Source of the DNA: Eudromia elegans
Lineage: Eukaryota; Chordata; Aves; Tinamiformes; Tinamidae
Length of the DNA: 64,000 nt
NCBI GenBank assembly: GCA_003342815.1
Contig: PTEX01000197.1
Location: forward strand, 1,454,327 to 1,518,326
Reading direction: 5' to 3'
Translations under genes and position numbers: made by a program
Notes under the pieces: generated by a model
Database searches by the model: none
What the model saw: the letters and a program-made list of their open reading frames with translations, nothing else
What the model was told of the DNA's origin: nothing
Part shown: one piece after another, positions 12,440 through 25,543 of the stretch
Numbering within the stretch: position 1 is the stretch's first letter
How the letters are laid out: every line of letters starts with the position of its first letter

Positions 12440-15400
12440 GCAGGAACCAACATCCTCATTTGCCTGTATTTCACAGAATGAATGGTGTTACGCACACGAG
12501 GAACAGTAGCAACATTTTGTCACTTTGATATTTTCATTTTTTGTGTTTCTGGATGAACAAATTCACACCTTGGGGCAGAATGCTTATTTGGGAATGACAC
12601 AAAACACTTATTCGTGAAAGGTTTCTAGAAATAGCCTTTAGCAAGCACACGAATTGGAAAAATTTCTAGCAAATTTCTAAGCCATTTTAAGTAAGGTCTT
12701 ATCAGTGGGAAGTGTCAGGCAGACTTAAGCAACACAGAGCTGCTCTCCCCACGTAAAGTGGCTGTGAAAACATGCATGATTTGTCCCATTGGGGTGGCTG
12801 CCATTCAGTCATATAAGTTCGTGACTCATCAAAGATTCTTTAAGAACATATCTGAATGCACATACAGGTATATTCCAAGATACACTTACATCCATAAGCA
12901 CATGACCTAAGAGGTGGGTTCAAGTTAAAGTGACTCAGCCTCTCGGTTACCGGAACAAAATTAGCAACCACTCAAAAATGTCTTTTGTCTCAGATGGGGC
13001 TAGATGGCACTGTAAGTTAGTGAATGTACGAGCTCCTCACCTCAGGAGATTTCATTTTGCTATTATGATCAGTGGAAAACCAAGAAAGCTGGTGCTCCCT
13101 AGGGGATATTTTCCAGAGCCGGGCTACTAAATCATTCTGACACACTGATTCAACACATTTGCTAGGTACCAACCAAGTTAGGAACTGTGTCCACTAGTTT
13201 AGTCATTCTGTGTATTGTGTGTGTGTGCTTTTTTTTTTTTCTCAACAAATAATTCTTGGCTTGCGAGCATTTTAACATGTAATATTTATAATAAAACATA
13301 TGTTTTTTCTCCCAATACTTAGCCTACAGTTTCCCTGTTTTAATTTATCCCATTTCTCCTAATTAACCCCTGCCTCCCACCCCCATTGTTCTCATGCTGA
13401 ATTCCTCTACCTCTCCCAGGAGAACAATGATGAAACAACATTCTCTTCACAGATCTCCTGGCACATCACCCCTTTTCTTCAGGATCAAGTCTGCAAGGCA
13501 GGGAGCCTTCTGGCCCCAAGCCGCTGAATCGCTTAAGGATGTGCAGCTGAAACAGAGCTAGACAAAGTTGAAGAAGCTGCAAACAGGCTTGAAGTACAGC
13601 ACACGCTTTTGCTCCTTGCAAAAAGTGTATCCAGAACAGAGCATTCAGGTCCTCACAGTTATAGGCCTGTAGGTGAAATGACTAGATGAATAAGGGCCTG
13701 CTGTAATCTCAGTCCCAAACCTTCTGAGATCCTAATCGGACGTGCATAGCCTGTACTCTCCCGCAGCAGGCAAGCACACCACAGCTCCTGGCACCATGCC
13801 TCCACAAGGGAAAGGCTTGCACATGCTTGGGTTAGAAAGGGGGATGTGCTGTCTTGCTACAGCACATCTGCCTCCAGGGATGGAAAGAACATGGCCACCT
13901 CTTTAATGGAGACCATATCAGTAGTATCTAATACTCAGAAAAATATCTCTCTGCCATCATTTAACAAACAGACCAGCCCTCTGAAAAAAAAGAAAGAAAA
14001 AAGAAAACCAAAACTTTTCCCAACGGTGAATACTATCAGCTTCCTGACAGTCTGGATTATTCGTGTCTGTGAATCTGTCTTCCCAGTTCCTCAAGTAACA
14101 GATTAGTCACGTACATTAGCAATGGCAGCAACTCTGCCAAATAGCTGAGGAGCTGGGCAGAAGGAGGAGAAGAGCAGCACAACATGAACAGGCAAAGGAG
14201 GGGAGAGGAGAAATGTGATTCTTCTTCCTCTTTCCCAGTGCCTTTCCCAGCAGTCACGTATACAAGCTGCAAAACCTCTCGACTGCACAGTGGAGGTGAA
14301 ATCCATGCTTTTCCTAGCTGAAATACTTGGGCATCCCTCTCTCTCCCCGCTTTCCTCTAGATTGGGAGAAGCAGCAAGAATGATGAAAGCTCTTCTGAAT
14401 CTTCTGTGGGACAAAATCCCTCCCTAAGTAAGGACGATATTTGGCAGCTTGGAAAACCTCTCTCGGGTTTCCATCTTCCGAGTGAGTGACAAATGCCAGA
14501 CCCCCAGCAGGGCTGACAGAGGTGCAGAACACCAAAGCATTTGCTTAGAAGAGAGTCACTCAGAGAGGAAACCAAATACGCAAACTCCACTCCCTTACCA
14601 CCCCCACCACCCCCAAAAAAACAACCTCACAAACTCCTGATTAGTACATGGCTTTCTGGAAATAGTTCCTTCCTTCTTAGATGAAAAATCACCCTTGTTA
14701 GAGCAGCAGTGAATATAGAGTCTATAACCAGGTCAAATTGCTCCTCCACACCAAGTGCTGTACATACTTATGTCACACTGTCCCTGTCCTGGCATGCTCG
14801 CCCACTAAAAATGTCCCAGCACATAACAAAGGAGAGATTCAAAGCAAGAGCACCTGAGTGATCCAGCAACAGAAATAACAGGATGTTTCAGGTCATGTGA
14901 GGTACACACACATTCCCAGACGCTCTGTCTGTCCCCTATAGCTTGAGGAAATGCTTAATGGGCAACACAGCCCGGAGAAATCCTGAAGAGGGGGGGAAAA
15001 CAGCGGAGTGCCTAAGGGAAAGCAGGCAAAGAAGTTTTCAAGACAGGCATTGTAGAGCAACAGGGAAGCATGTAGGCAGTCCTTGTTCTGGTAATAAATA
15101 ACAGCTACAAAACCCTTATTCACTTATGAAGAATATGTAAGTCCTCCAGTATGTCTGTACATCATACGCCTGTCTGCCGTCCTAGAAAAAGACAGAAAAT
15201 ATTGCAGGTCGCCTACAGTATCCAATATGTCAGCAGAAGGGTGTCACACTCTTACCAGATTTATCTCTGTTATCATAAAAATGATACATACTCCACCTCG
15301 ATAGGCAGTGCATAAAAAGTGGAATCACATATAAAGTATCACTGCTGGGATGTGAACCTCACTATAATATAAGATACCAAAGAAAACCTCAGAAATGTGC

Positions 15401-15538
15401 TAGCTTTCTGTCATAGGAACAAGTGAGAAGGTGATCGTGCACAAGAGCTGAAGCCATGCAGAGTTTTGTGTTGATGGATTCGGCCAGAGTCAAATACAAG
15501 TTCAGTCCTATTCGCTGGAGGAGATGGGAAGCACTAGG
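12440..15538. other. Non-coding stretch
   Basis: No gene supported. It contains a GT run followed by a T run at 13210-13239, an A-rich patch at about 13984-14002, and a C/A-rich stretch at about 14590-14625. A cluster of overlapping open frames on both strands at 14057-14640 reflects low local stop density and shows no consistent codon bias. Confidence 0.55.
13210..13239. repeat. GT microsatellite plus T tract
   Basis: About six GT units followed directly by roughly eleven T residues. Simple-sequence DNA. Confidence 0.85.
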
Positions 15539-15539
15539 C

Positions 15540-15610
15540 CTGACTCAGCTTTTAAACATGCACTGCTGACGTCATCCCGACCTCTTTTCACCATCCTACT
15601 TTATAGAGGG
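15540..15610. promoter_or_regulatory. CRE/AP-1 pair with a TATA-like box (putative cis-element)
   Basis: A TGACTCAGC motif (AP-1/MARE type) at 15541-15549 is followed 26 bp on by a perfect palindromic cAMP response element, TGACGTCA, at 15567-15574. A TATA-like ctttatagag follows at about 15599-15608. The order and spacing resemble a stimulus-responsive vertebrate promoter pointing right. No first exon is identified downstream, so this may equally be an intronic enhancer, or chance clustering of short motifs. Confidence 0.3.
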
Positions 15611-18600
15611 GAATTCACTGCACAAGCAGTCCAGGTCTGGAGAGGGAAGTCCTGGGTGCTACGTGTTGCTAGACTTTCCTCTTTCCAGATCTAAACACTG
15701 CTATTTCAGAAGCAGCAAGGAAGCGTGGGGAGGAGGAGTGGGGCACAGGAGTCAAGTAAACCAAGATTCTAATATCTGGCATCATACCAGGGCATACATA
15801 CCTTAATCTAGTCAATCATTTAAATCATTATCTAACTGTAACAGCCCACATACACAATTTATGTTAAAAACATAATTGAGAGCTGTGCCATGAGAGAATG
15901 GTCTAGTTTTAATGCTAATTTTGGGAGTTCTGACCGAAACAACTGCCTTCTGTGGTGAAGCTGTGTACTTTGGAGGATTTTTTTGGTTGGTTGTTTCTAG
16001 GAGAACTGCACTGGAATACTGTTTGGCTTAGGCTTTTTCTTCAACATATATATTTGGTCTGTTTACTCTTCAATCTCATGTATTTAGCAGACAGAAGAAA
16101 ATAGAGTGGTGACCAATACTGAATGCATTTACTATGCAACACATGTTTATTCTTCCAGTCCATCCGTGTCTCGTTCCTGCTCTGGATATTTATTTTTGTG
16201 CTCTTGCAAAGATTTGGATATTCAGGGAGAGTTACATTTTTAGAATGACTGGTCCTAAGAAACTGGAGGTGCATAAATGAGTGGCATGTCTAGAAGGCAG
16301 GGGAAAGTCAACAATTTTATGAGGCCCTTGGCTAACTCACATGATCAAGAGCACAACCAGTGAGATAAGACAGGGCAGACAAACCCCTGCTTGCCTCTAT
16401 AGCAGCAGGAGGGAATGTGTTCTGTGGAAGGTCCTTCTTCACTCTGAAGAAGATGCAGCTCTGGAGAGAATTCCTCACACTGGTGCCTCCACTTTTGCAC
16501 CGGTTGTGAAGGATACATTGTATGTGCAGAAATTATTACCTTGGTAACAAAACCAGGGGAGAAAGTGCAGTCTCTAATCTGACAACATTATGTGTCAAAA
16601 GAACAATAAAAAGACAGCAATGAAAAATAAAATATACTGCTTCAGAAGTCTTAGGAGAGTGTCTTCAATAGTGTCATTTTTTGTGTTTCTTTCTGATTCT
16701 TTTTAACTGTTGAAGTTGACATCTTTTCCTCCTGCTGAACCAGCATTTCCTGACAGCCAAACATTGTCTGAAATCTTCTGTCCATCTCCAGAATGGATTT
16801 CAGCACTCAGAGCACACCTACTCAGAGTAGGTATGAAAAGAGGTTTAATGTTAGTTCTAGAGGATCATATACAGGAGGTACAAAACGGTACCACTGATTG
16901 GGGGCAATATCCTGCTTTGAAGAAGCTCAGACACTGGCAAGTTTGCTTGCCTTATAACTGCTGTCAGGTCTTCTCTGCTCAGTTACAGCTGCAGTAGGGA
17001 GCCTCTTCCCTGTGTTTACGCTTCATCTGACCTGTCATTTGGAAAAAATTCTTCAATGGGGAACATTGCCTTTCATGATACAGCAAATCCTATTTTAAAA
17101 GCTGTGGGACATTTTGATGGTTTTAAAAAAAACACCTTGGAGGAGATCATAGTTGTCCCCATAAACAGCAATATAGACAGTCCTCAGAAGCTAAACAAGC
17201 AAAGCAGGAGTTTGCAGGAGGAGAAAGCAATAAATGCATCAGCAAACTTCTTAATCACGAGCTTAAAAAATGCCTATGATGCCTTATGATAATTAGCTTG
17301 TCACAGCTGCTCAGTGCTCTCTGGTAACGAAGCAGTGACAGGTCAGCCCTTGATGTTTAGAGAACTTCAGCTAGCAAAACATTTCCAAAAATTAAAAGGC
17401 AGTGGAGGTGTGAGCATATCCAGGGCAAGTGTTTTAAAAACAAAAAAAATCTGATAGATCATTGCAGTCTACGAGGCACAATGCTGCTCAGGAACACCAA
17501 CACCTTCTCTGCAGCATCTGTCCCCCAAGGAAGGCAGGGACCCAAACCCCAAACCTGAGAGGTTTCAGTACCGGAGACTGAAGCAGTGCAAAGTAGGCTA
17601 TTTCCAATTTAGAAATGCTGCCTGAAGGGCATACAGTCTGAAACTCTCTTAATATGTTTTAAAGATAGGCAAATGAAAAGCAAGGCATTTTTCCCACCTT
17701 CAAAATCCAGTACACTCTTCTTTCACTGAGACATTTATAACTGCTATTGTTAGTTTAAGGGACAGTAATTTAATCAACAGGTGAAGCTGGTCTGGAGAGG
17801 AGGGTAGAAATTAGCCCAAATTTAAACACTTTCATCCATCAGCAGCTGTGAGCACACTTGCACGACGTCTGTACAGCAAGCTCAGGAGATGGTGCCTTTT
17901 CTTAAGTACACAACTGATTCATTACCCTGCTTAAGTATCACAAGCACTTCAGCACTTTCAGCTGCAGAGGCCTGACCTGTTTGGCAGCAGTTAGCTGACA
18001 TCAGCTGCCTCTCGGGAAAAAAAGAGAGAGAAAAAAAAAAGAATAAGATCTTTGAAATGATAGAATGAACATAGGAATAATAAATAAATAGAGGAGTGAA
18101 GGGATGGAAGAGGTGGAAACCTTTGGTTCAGGAACAGAGTAATCATCCCCTGCTCTCTACCTGAGACTCCATCTAATTACCCTGTTTCCTCTGAGCTGAT
18201 TGGAAAGTGGCCTTGTGTCTGGAAAAGGCTGTAAGCATCTTACATGCATCTGTTCCTCCTAATCCCTAATAACTCGTGCCTGTGTGTTGGAGGGAAGAGG
18301 CGGAGGGGGAGGAAAAGCGGTGAAGGGTTTCCCATGTGTGCTGCCATGTGGCAGCCGGGCAGAGAGACAGGGTGCCTTGGCTGCCGTGCACACGCCTTCA
18401 GTAATTGGGGGCTTTCGGGGAACTGAAGTTGTTCCTCTTCTGCCCATTTCACAATCAGAGGCCCTGGATCCTCTTTGCCCTAGCAAGAAAGCATTTAATA
18501 ATAAAAAAAAAAAAAAATAGAGAGGAGGTGGGGTGGGAAGAATGACACATTTTGCTGAGCCTTCTTGCAGCTCAGATCTGTTTAAGCCACTCATTTTCCT

Positions 18601-19536
18601 CTTGCCCTAATCCTGCATTATCCTTTAGGAATGATGTTCAATTCCTGAAGAAAAAAAAAGAAAAAAAATGCTTGCAAGGGTCCCGCCTGGTTTATCCCAG
18701 AATCTGGAATGCACTTTTTGTGCACAGCTCTGGGAAGGCACACAGGCACAATTATGCAGCCCTTGAGTAGCAGGCAGGCAGATTTTCAGCAGCCTTTTAG
18801 TAGCAGGAGCTAACTTGATGTGAAGAGAGCGTAGGGATAAGCAGCTGCATTTGCCAGTAAAAGGATTGTCACATCTGGAATTTACACAAGTTACTGGGAG
18901 CCAGGAGCCACTATTTTGTTTCGCTCACACTGCCCCATAAAACATGTTAACACTTTGAAAGCACTGCAGTGCAGACACATGTGGGGAGGCCCACATCGCC
19001 CTGCTGTGCTCATTCTCACAGGCTCATAGGTATGTGCAACCTGGCTGTCCCCCAGCCCGCCTTCATTTTTGGGCCAGAGGAGGATGGGAGGTATTGAAAG
19101 AGGATCTCAGGACCCAGCATTGCTCAATACCCTCAGCTTTGCTCCAGCCCCCAACAGCAGAAGGCATTCAGCCTGCATCGTGACTGGACCACAGCACATC
19201 TCCTTCCCATGTGAACATTGACAGGGCACCCCCAGGCCGTGCACAAGGACAGAGCCCTTTTTGCCCAGGCACTGCCACCTCTCTCTGTCCCCACTGGGGG
19301 CTGCAGCGGTTTCCCTGAGTTGCAGCGGAGGAAGGATTTGGGCTGCGGTGGCTCTCAGGGATTCAACCAGTCAGTGAGGAAAGCTGACTCAATCACCAAG
19401 CATTTTAAAATATATATGTCCAAAAGATTGCTGGCACCCTTGTAAGGCATTTAATTCCATATTTATCTTTCTGCTTTTGTCTTTTTTTGTTGAGGGATTT
19501 TTTTTCTTCTGTAACTTGTACCCACTCTTCCTACAG
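15611..19536. other. Non-coding stretch, probably intronic
   Basis: No gene supported. It contains A runs at about 18505-18517 and near 18650-18668, and a GC-richer patch at about 18280-18430 and 19020-19340 with several short overlapping open frames. The immediate right edge is a T-rich tract (about 19480-19507) leading towards the acceptor of the next exon candidate. Confidence 0.55.
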
Positions 19537-19679
19537 CATCTTCTGACTTGTCTTTCAACACAGTGACAATGGAAGAGGCAGCACAGAGACACGGGGATGG
19601 CACCACATCTGCTTTCCAGAGGAAGCCTTTATCGTCACCATATCAAAATGCAAGGATGTATCCTATGAAAATATGGTAG
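19537..19679 (+). CDS. Candidate terminal coding exon (cytoplasmic-tail-like)
   Basis: The acceptor cccactcttcctacag ends at 19536. Read with a leading CA completing the G left by the exon at 9407, it gives 46 open codons and a TAG at 19677-19679. The peptide is hydrophilic. Its middle carries VTMEEAAQRHGDGTTSAF, and it ends in a Ser/Pro/Tyr-containing tail (SSPYQNARMYPMKIW), the look of a short cytoplasmic tail. There is no good donor before the stop, so it would be the last coding exon, with 3' UTR beyond. No close AATAAA is seen in the next few hundred bases. I do not recognise the family. Phase agreement with the exon at 9407 is the main support. Confidence 0.36.
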
Positions 19680-19986
19680 AATATGGCCAGTCACAGTTCA
19701 AACACATCCATCCCCTTTTCTTTGGCCCCTAACTCTGCATTCATTCTTCATTGCAGTCATGCCTCCCTATTAACAAGATTTTCACTGCAAACATCTGTGA
19801 CCTTCTAGGACTAATTTGACTGCCAGAGAGGTGACTGAGGTTTAAAAGTAGGGAAGGCAGAAGTTATTGGCATTTACCTGAGATTTCCACCTTTGGAGCT
19901 TCACTGCTGCAGACAGGCCCCAAGGGAAAACAAGGAAAGATTCAGACTCTCAATTCTCATTGTCTTTTCATACACTGAAGAACATA

Positions 19987-20055
19987 TTTTCCTTTTTTTT
20001 CTTTTTTTTTTTATATATATTTTATAGATATATATATATATATACACACACATAT
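19987..20055. repeat. T-rich tract, (TA)n and (CA)n compound microsatellite
   Basis: T-rich runs pass into alternating TA (about 20026-20044) and then a short CA run. Simple-sequence DNA. Confidence 0.9.
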
Positions 20056-23000
20056 TACAGAAAACCAGTTACCAGTACATCTGCTATCCACAGGCAGTAG
20101 GTCTGACACAGGTCTCATCATCCCAGTTGATTATGGGGCTGCCCCAGTCAGGTTTGGGCACAAACCAGAGGTGATTCCTGTATGTCCCATTCCCACCATA
20201 CAGTTCCGTCTTGTGCTCCTAAATTGAGGTGAGAGTGCCAGGAAAGAGGAAAGCTTCCAGCACCACAAAGATTTTAACATTCATAAACCACATGTTGATA
20301 TTCATATTCCTAATATTGACATACACTAGAGGCAGTTGAAAGCAATGGAGTCTAATGAAGGATCAAGTAGGCTTGAGAAAGAAACCACGTATGGTGAAAA
20401 TAATTGTCTCTTGGTCCACTATGCAGTTTGTGAAACATTACACAGAGGTAGAGGCCTGAAACTTACAATGAGAAAATGAGGCTGGGAATTACTTTGCAAA
20501 CTAATTCTCTCAACAAAGGGCTACCTTACAGAAACTGCCTTCATTCCTGAGGAGGATTGAGATGGGCCTCTATTGTGGTGCAAGGCAAATTAAAACAATG
20601 GCTTCTTGCTTTTTTCAGGTTTATAAGCAGCCCTGAATGCGTTACCTTTAACTCACTTGAGTGCGGCACTGGCTATGCCAGGTGTGACCCAATAACTTTA
20701 GGTCAGTGACTGACAAAGCTATGCACATAACCTGTTCAACAGCTCTAGGTTAAGGATGGGTGAACAACAGAACAGTCTTCTGAGTACCCCAAGCCTCAGA
20801 GCTTTGCTGCACACTTTGCAGAAAAAAAAAGACTTTTGTGCAGCTCTTGACTCATCTGCCTAACCTATCGAATGGAGGGACTTTGCTTGAAGTCCCAAAA
20901 GTGCTCACATGTTCCTGTCAGAGAACAACACTTGCGCCAGCTTTCAAGGGATCATTCTTCTTTATGGGGTTCTGCTGCAAATGAACCTGTGAGAACAACA
21001 CAAAATAGAGAAAGTCAGCTGTCCTGTGCTTCAGGTTTTGTGACTGCCTTAAAAAGTGAAGTGAAAGAGCACTACAGGAAGCTGCAAGATTGCACTCCAT
21101 TTGTAATACTGCCCTGCCATTTCACAGTGTGTCACCAGGAGCCTTGTCAGCTAAGTCAGTGGACTTCAGATCAAGTCCTTAACTTGCCCCTGTTCCTGCC
21201 CCTGCGCCTTAGGCTTCCCAGTCAGAGGCAATCAGGAAAGCTAAGCTGAATTAATTTATAAAGCGGATTAGCTGAACTGCATGACAATTGTGGTGTGGAC
21301 ATAACCATCTAGAATTAAAATGGTCCAAATGCAGATCATAGCTAAATCAAAATTTAGTTCTCTTGATTTGCAGTGATTCAATGATTAGTGTTGCTAGCAT
21401 AATGCAGAAGGATTTTGACATGACTTAAAATAAAATTTAAACAACCTCAAGGTAAATTATTTCAACTTTCTCATGAGCGCATCCTGCTCTCACCTTAAGA
21501 TTAGCAGCTAAAAACAATGTTTCTCTAAAACATTAATTTCTGGGCACCAGATAAGTGATATAACATTCAAAGCATCCAGGAGCACCACCAGTTTTCTGCT
21601 TAAAATTTCACCAGATTGGAGAATTGGGAATACACCTGGTTATATTCCTCTCAAACCACAGAGATAATCTAGGTGAGGAATATTCAATACTTCTGAAAGC
21701 CAGGTCTTGGATTTGCAGTCCTAAATAATCATTTCAAAGTCTGGCTTGAAACTTTCTTTTCCCCCATTCTTAAAAGGGAGAAAATAAAATCTGAATCTTG
21801 AGATCTCGAGTTAAAGGAGCATGTTTAAAACACACTATTGAAAATGTACCATTTCTCCCTACTCCATCTATTTTGGATTAACAGATACATGGGAGTCACT
21901 TTGTACACACCGAGTTACTAAGACTGGTTGCTTTCTGTCTTTCTTTCTGGCTGTGACCATGGGTGGCCCAATAAAATGTACTTGCCTGAACAGGTAGGTG
22001 TCAGCATGGGATATAAACAGTGGCAAGCAAATGGTGTTTCAAGAGGAGAAAGCATGAAGAAACATGGAAAAACTGTGTATTCACTGTCCACCTTGCTCTC
22101 AAACTACATTTTTCTCTGTTATGAATGGCTTTCTTCTAACCTTTCCTTTCCCGAAGCTTTTTGGTAAAATTTAAGGCCAGAGGTTGTGCTTACAGTTACG
22201 CTGCAATCTCACTCCATTCCCTTCAGTTCCCAGCAGATCCAGGTAGAATGAAACAAACCATGCAACAAGCCAGAATGTCTCCAACTCAATTAATAGTTTT
22301 TCCAAAGCAGATTCTCTCTTTTAAGGAATCAATACAGAAATGCATTTCTTTGCATCAGGAGTCCTGACCATTACCCCTTATTACAACCGGGCAGGGCAGA
22401 ATACGAGTCAGCTCTGCAGCCAACAGCTCAGCTGTATATCGAACTCAGAGCAATTCAAGATCTCAAAGCACTTCAAAATGATTTTATGCACCAAACCTCA
22501 ACAAATCTGAGTACAAGAGATAGGACAAACTAAAAAGAGAGTTTAGACTTCACTGGTCATCACAGGTAATGAGTAGTCAAGTGATGAGGGTTCTCAGCAT
22601 CTCTCAAGGTATGTCTTTAGTAGGGATTATATTGTCATTTTGTGATAACTCAGCCAGGTTTTAATAAACTATTTCAGAGAGAAAAGCAGTCTAGTTTAGC
22701 AGCACAAGCCTCAGAGCACACTACTTTGCTGTGCTGACACAAAAAGCAAAATCAACTGCTTCTAGATGCCACAGCAAGGGTGTTTTGAGGAACCTGTGCC
22801 TGCCCATTAAGGCTACATCAAGAATCATTGCTTTGTTGCAGTCATAGTGCTCAAAACTACTAGAATCAGATTCTATGCAGCCTGTATCCTCTAAACTACC
22901 TAATTCAATGAAAAACAAAACAAAACAAAAAACCCCCACAAGCCAGGTACTCAAACATTCTTGAAGGTTCGGTGTTGCACGGCTCATTTCTGTTTTCTGC

Positions 23001-25446
23001 AGTTAGTGCCTGTAGCAAGAACAAGTGACCACAGCTCAGAAGTCCTGTCTAATAGTTCCATGCTCCTCAGAACATCTATCTGTTCTTCAGTATCTTACTT
23101 TCTTTAAGATAACTTTCAGATCTTTTATAAGAGCATTTTAAAGAGAAAAAATATTTCCATGACAAATATCATGCACTGTACAAACAGACACGTGATGGTT
23201 TTAATTCACTCGATTCATGCTCTGCATTGGACACAATGCTCCCAGTCTCGATGTGCGAAATAAAACAATAGCTATATTGTATGAGAGCTAAGCATGAAGA
23301 GGCCCTCTATTTTCTGCTCTGCCTTCACTGAGCTCCTACCTTTCCAGGATGAAATCTTCATGAATTTTCAGTTTTGAGATACAGAGCAGATTTGTTTTGA
23401 TACCAGTCTCTTGAGGAACTATGAAATTTCTAACAGACAGACTGTGAAAGCAGTGCCAGCATTATCTCAGCCCAACAAAGGGCGTTAATTATCATCCACT
23501 CCAACTGAATTGATTGATCCTTGATAGCAGTTGTTTATTTTAATTGTCTGTACTGAATTCCCTTATACTGAATGGGAAACCCTTCTCTGATTCTGAGAGG
23601 AGGATTTTCAGTTTTCTTCCCAGAAAATATTATCATCTGCCAGAGGCTTGTTAGATGAAAGCCTGCTCTAACTCTGATGATAGATCTAACTTGAACTAGA
23701 TGTGCATTACTCTGAGGGAACATGGATATCTGATATCTCCACTGAGGTTGCCAGTAAATGATTTAAAAAAAAATCTGTGTCAATGAGCACCAGGACTAAG
23801 TCTTCACCATTGAGATGCCTGGGATAAGTGACCGTTCTTGAAAATTTCAGCTAAAAGAATTTGTCCAGGGCTACCTGATAAGTGAGGTGGTAAGAGCACA
23901 AAAGGTGCCTTCATTTTCCTTATTCCCCTTTCTTTTCTGAGCCGTGTGTTCTGTAGTAAAAGCTTAACTATTGCAACTATATGACAATTGTATTGCCAAC
24001 AGATTCCAGAATGCACCAGCAAAATCCATTTAACTCACTACAAACACACACATACACACAGAAAAGAAAGAAAAAAGACAGCACTTCAGAGGAAAAAATA
24101 AAACAATGGTATTTGTTTCAAAGATTGAAACTTTTGTAGCTTATATTTAAATGTAAATCTCTATTTAAGTTATTAACCTACCTTCAGTGCAAATCTCCAA
24201 GAATGTTACCTAATATTCTGTAACAGAAAAATGTAAATGATTACTTCTATAAAGAGCATAAGGAACTGTTTTCTAAAAACACAGGCTATTTAACCCACGG
24301 CAGAAACATCGGGCCCTCCAACTGAAGGACTAGTACACACAAACTATATGTATTTTCATTTCCATTTGAACTAGTGTAAATCAGGAAGAAATCAAGTTGT
24401 TATTAGCGAATGTTTTCCTTCTAGTAATGGATTATTCAGCTAGGAGATTGTATTTAAATGTTTGTACAGCATCTTTCACAATGAAGCTTGAGGACTTCCA
24501 GGCAGTAAGCGATAAAACAGGATAACGGGCTATTTGACTTTCCATCCTTACCTCTAATAGCCCTGTTTTTGCATGTTTTAAAACATAAAACACGTATGAC
24601 TATTCTGTTGCTTATGCAATGAATATATAATTAGACTCTTGAGAAACATAAAATGCTCCCTAACTGACACTAACACTTTAGCATAAAGGTACCCAAGACA
24701 CCAGTAATTGCTACCTAAGGTGTTCTGCTAATAACATGTTGTCTGTGATATCTAGAGGATTATCTTGCTCTGGAGCTTTCGGAGGAGTAGTACATTGGTA
24801 CATTGAAAGGGGCCTGAAACATATACCCTACAATTTCTGTCCCTGCTCAGTGTCTTGGTGAGAATGGAAGGCCTTTCCTCCAAAGAGTTTCTTTCCTCAT
24901 CCTTTTTTTTTTTTTTCCTTTGTCTTGAAGCCTTGAAGTAATGCACATGGTCTTTAGAGAGCAGGATGCTCTAGAGAAACTTTAGGTAGCTTCAAGAAGA
25001 AACCAAATTTTGTTTTCCGAGCACTTTTTTTTTTTCCTGTCAAGTACCACTTTTCTCCTGCAGAAACACAGAGAAACTTCTTAAATAAATATTAGTTGGA
25101 ATCCTTTCTCTCAGTTTTGAAATTATAGAAATACATTTTATACTCATAAAGCACATCCTTCGAAACTAGTGCTATCTCCCAGCGCTATTATTTGCTCTAC
25201 CTCATAAATGTCAGTGTCCTTCCCGTTCCTTTCCTTGGCATTTTTCCCATTGTTTTTAGGTTGTTGGTTTTTTTTCATTGTTGTTTTCAACAGAGGTCAT
25301 CCTCCCAGCCCTCACATGATAGTGCTTTTTTTCCCCCCGTGATTAAACCAGCTCAGACAACTAGATAAATATTGTGGGGAACTGACCCTTAAATATCAAT
25401 TTTGGCCTTAACTTTTCATGGAGGTCTTTATTTCTTTAAATTGTAG
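20056..25446. other. Non-coding stretch
   Basis: No gene supported. A 125-codon open frame at 20872-21249 (plus) shows no codon bias or recognisable motif. It could lie in a 3' UTR if the exon at 19537 is real. Simple sequence is present at 22911-22932 and as T runs near 24903-24916 and 25026-25035. Confidence 0.55.
22911..22932. repeat. (AAAAC)n pentanucleotide repeat
   Basis: About four AAAAC units followed by AAAAAAC. Simple-sequence DNA. Confidence 0.85.
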
Positions 25447-25543
25447 GTGGTCGCCTTAAGACAGCATGGAGACAAGCCTGTTGTAGCAAATGGAAAAAAA
25501 ACCAAACTCCCTTGGGATATTTCTTGTGGTAAAATGGAATGGG
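25447..25543 (+). CDS. Possible isolated exon with strong donor
   Basis: A pyrimidine-rich acceptor (ctttaaattgtag) and a strong donor (TGGG|gtaagg at 25544) bound 97 bp that is open in phase 0 for 32 codons plus one base. The peptide is hydrophilic, starting VVALRQHGDKPVVANGKK and containing KLPWDISCGKMEW. The frame also remains open through the donor to 25671. No protein family is recognised and no phase-matched partner exon was found nearby. It could be a non-coding-RNA exon or chance. Confidence 0.22.

Noticed and set aside
1396-19679. Interleukin-15 receptor alpha tail as an identity for the exon chain
   Set aside because: A membrane segment followed by a short tail with a Val-x-Met-Glu word gave a faint resemblance, but no sushi-domain exon or diagnostic residue was found, so no symbol is given.
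20872-21249. 125-codon plus-strand frame
   Set aside because: No domain, codon bias or splice support; within the length expected by chance for this much sequence.
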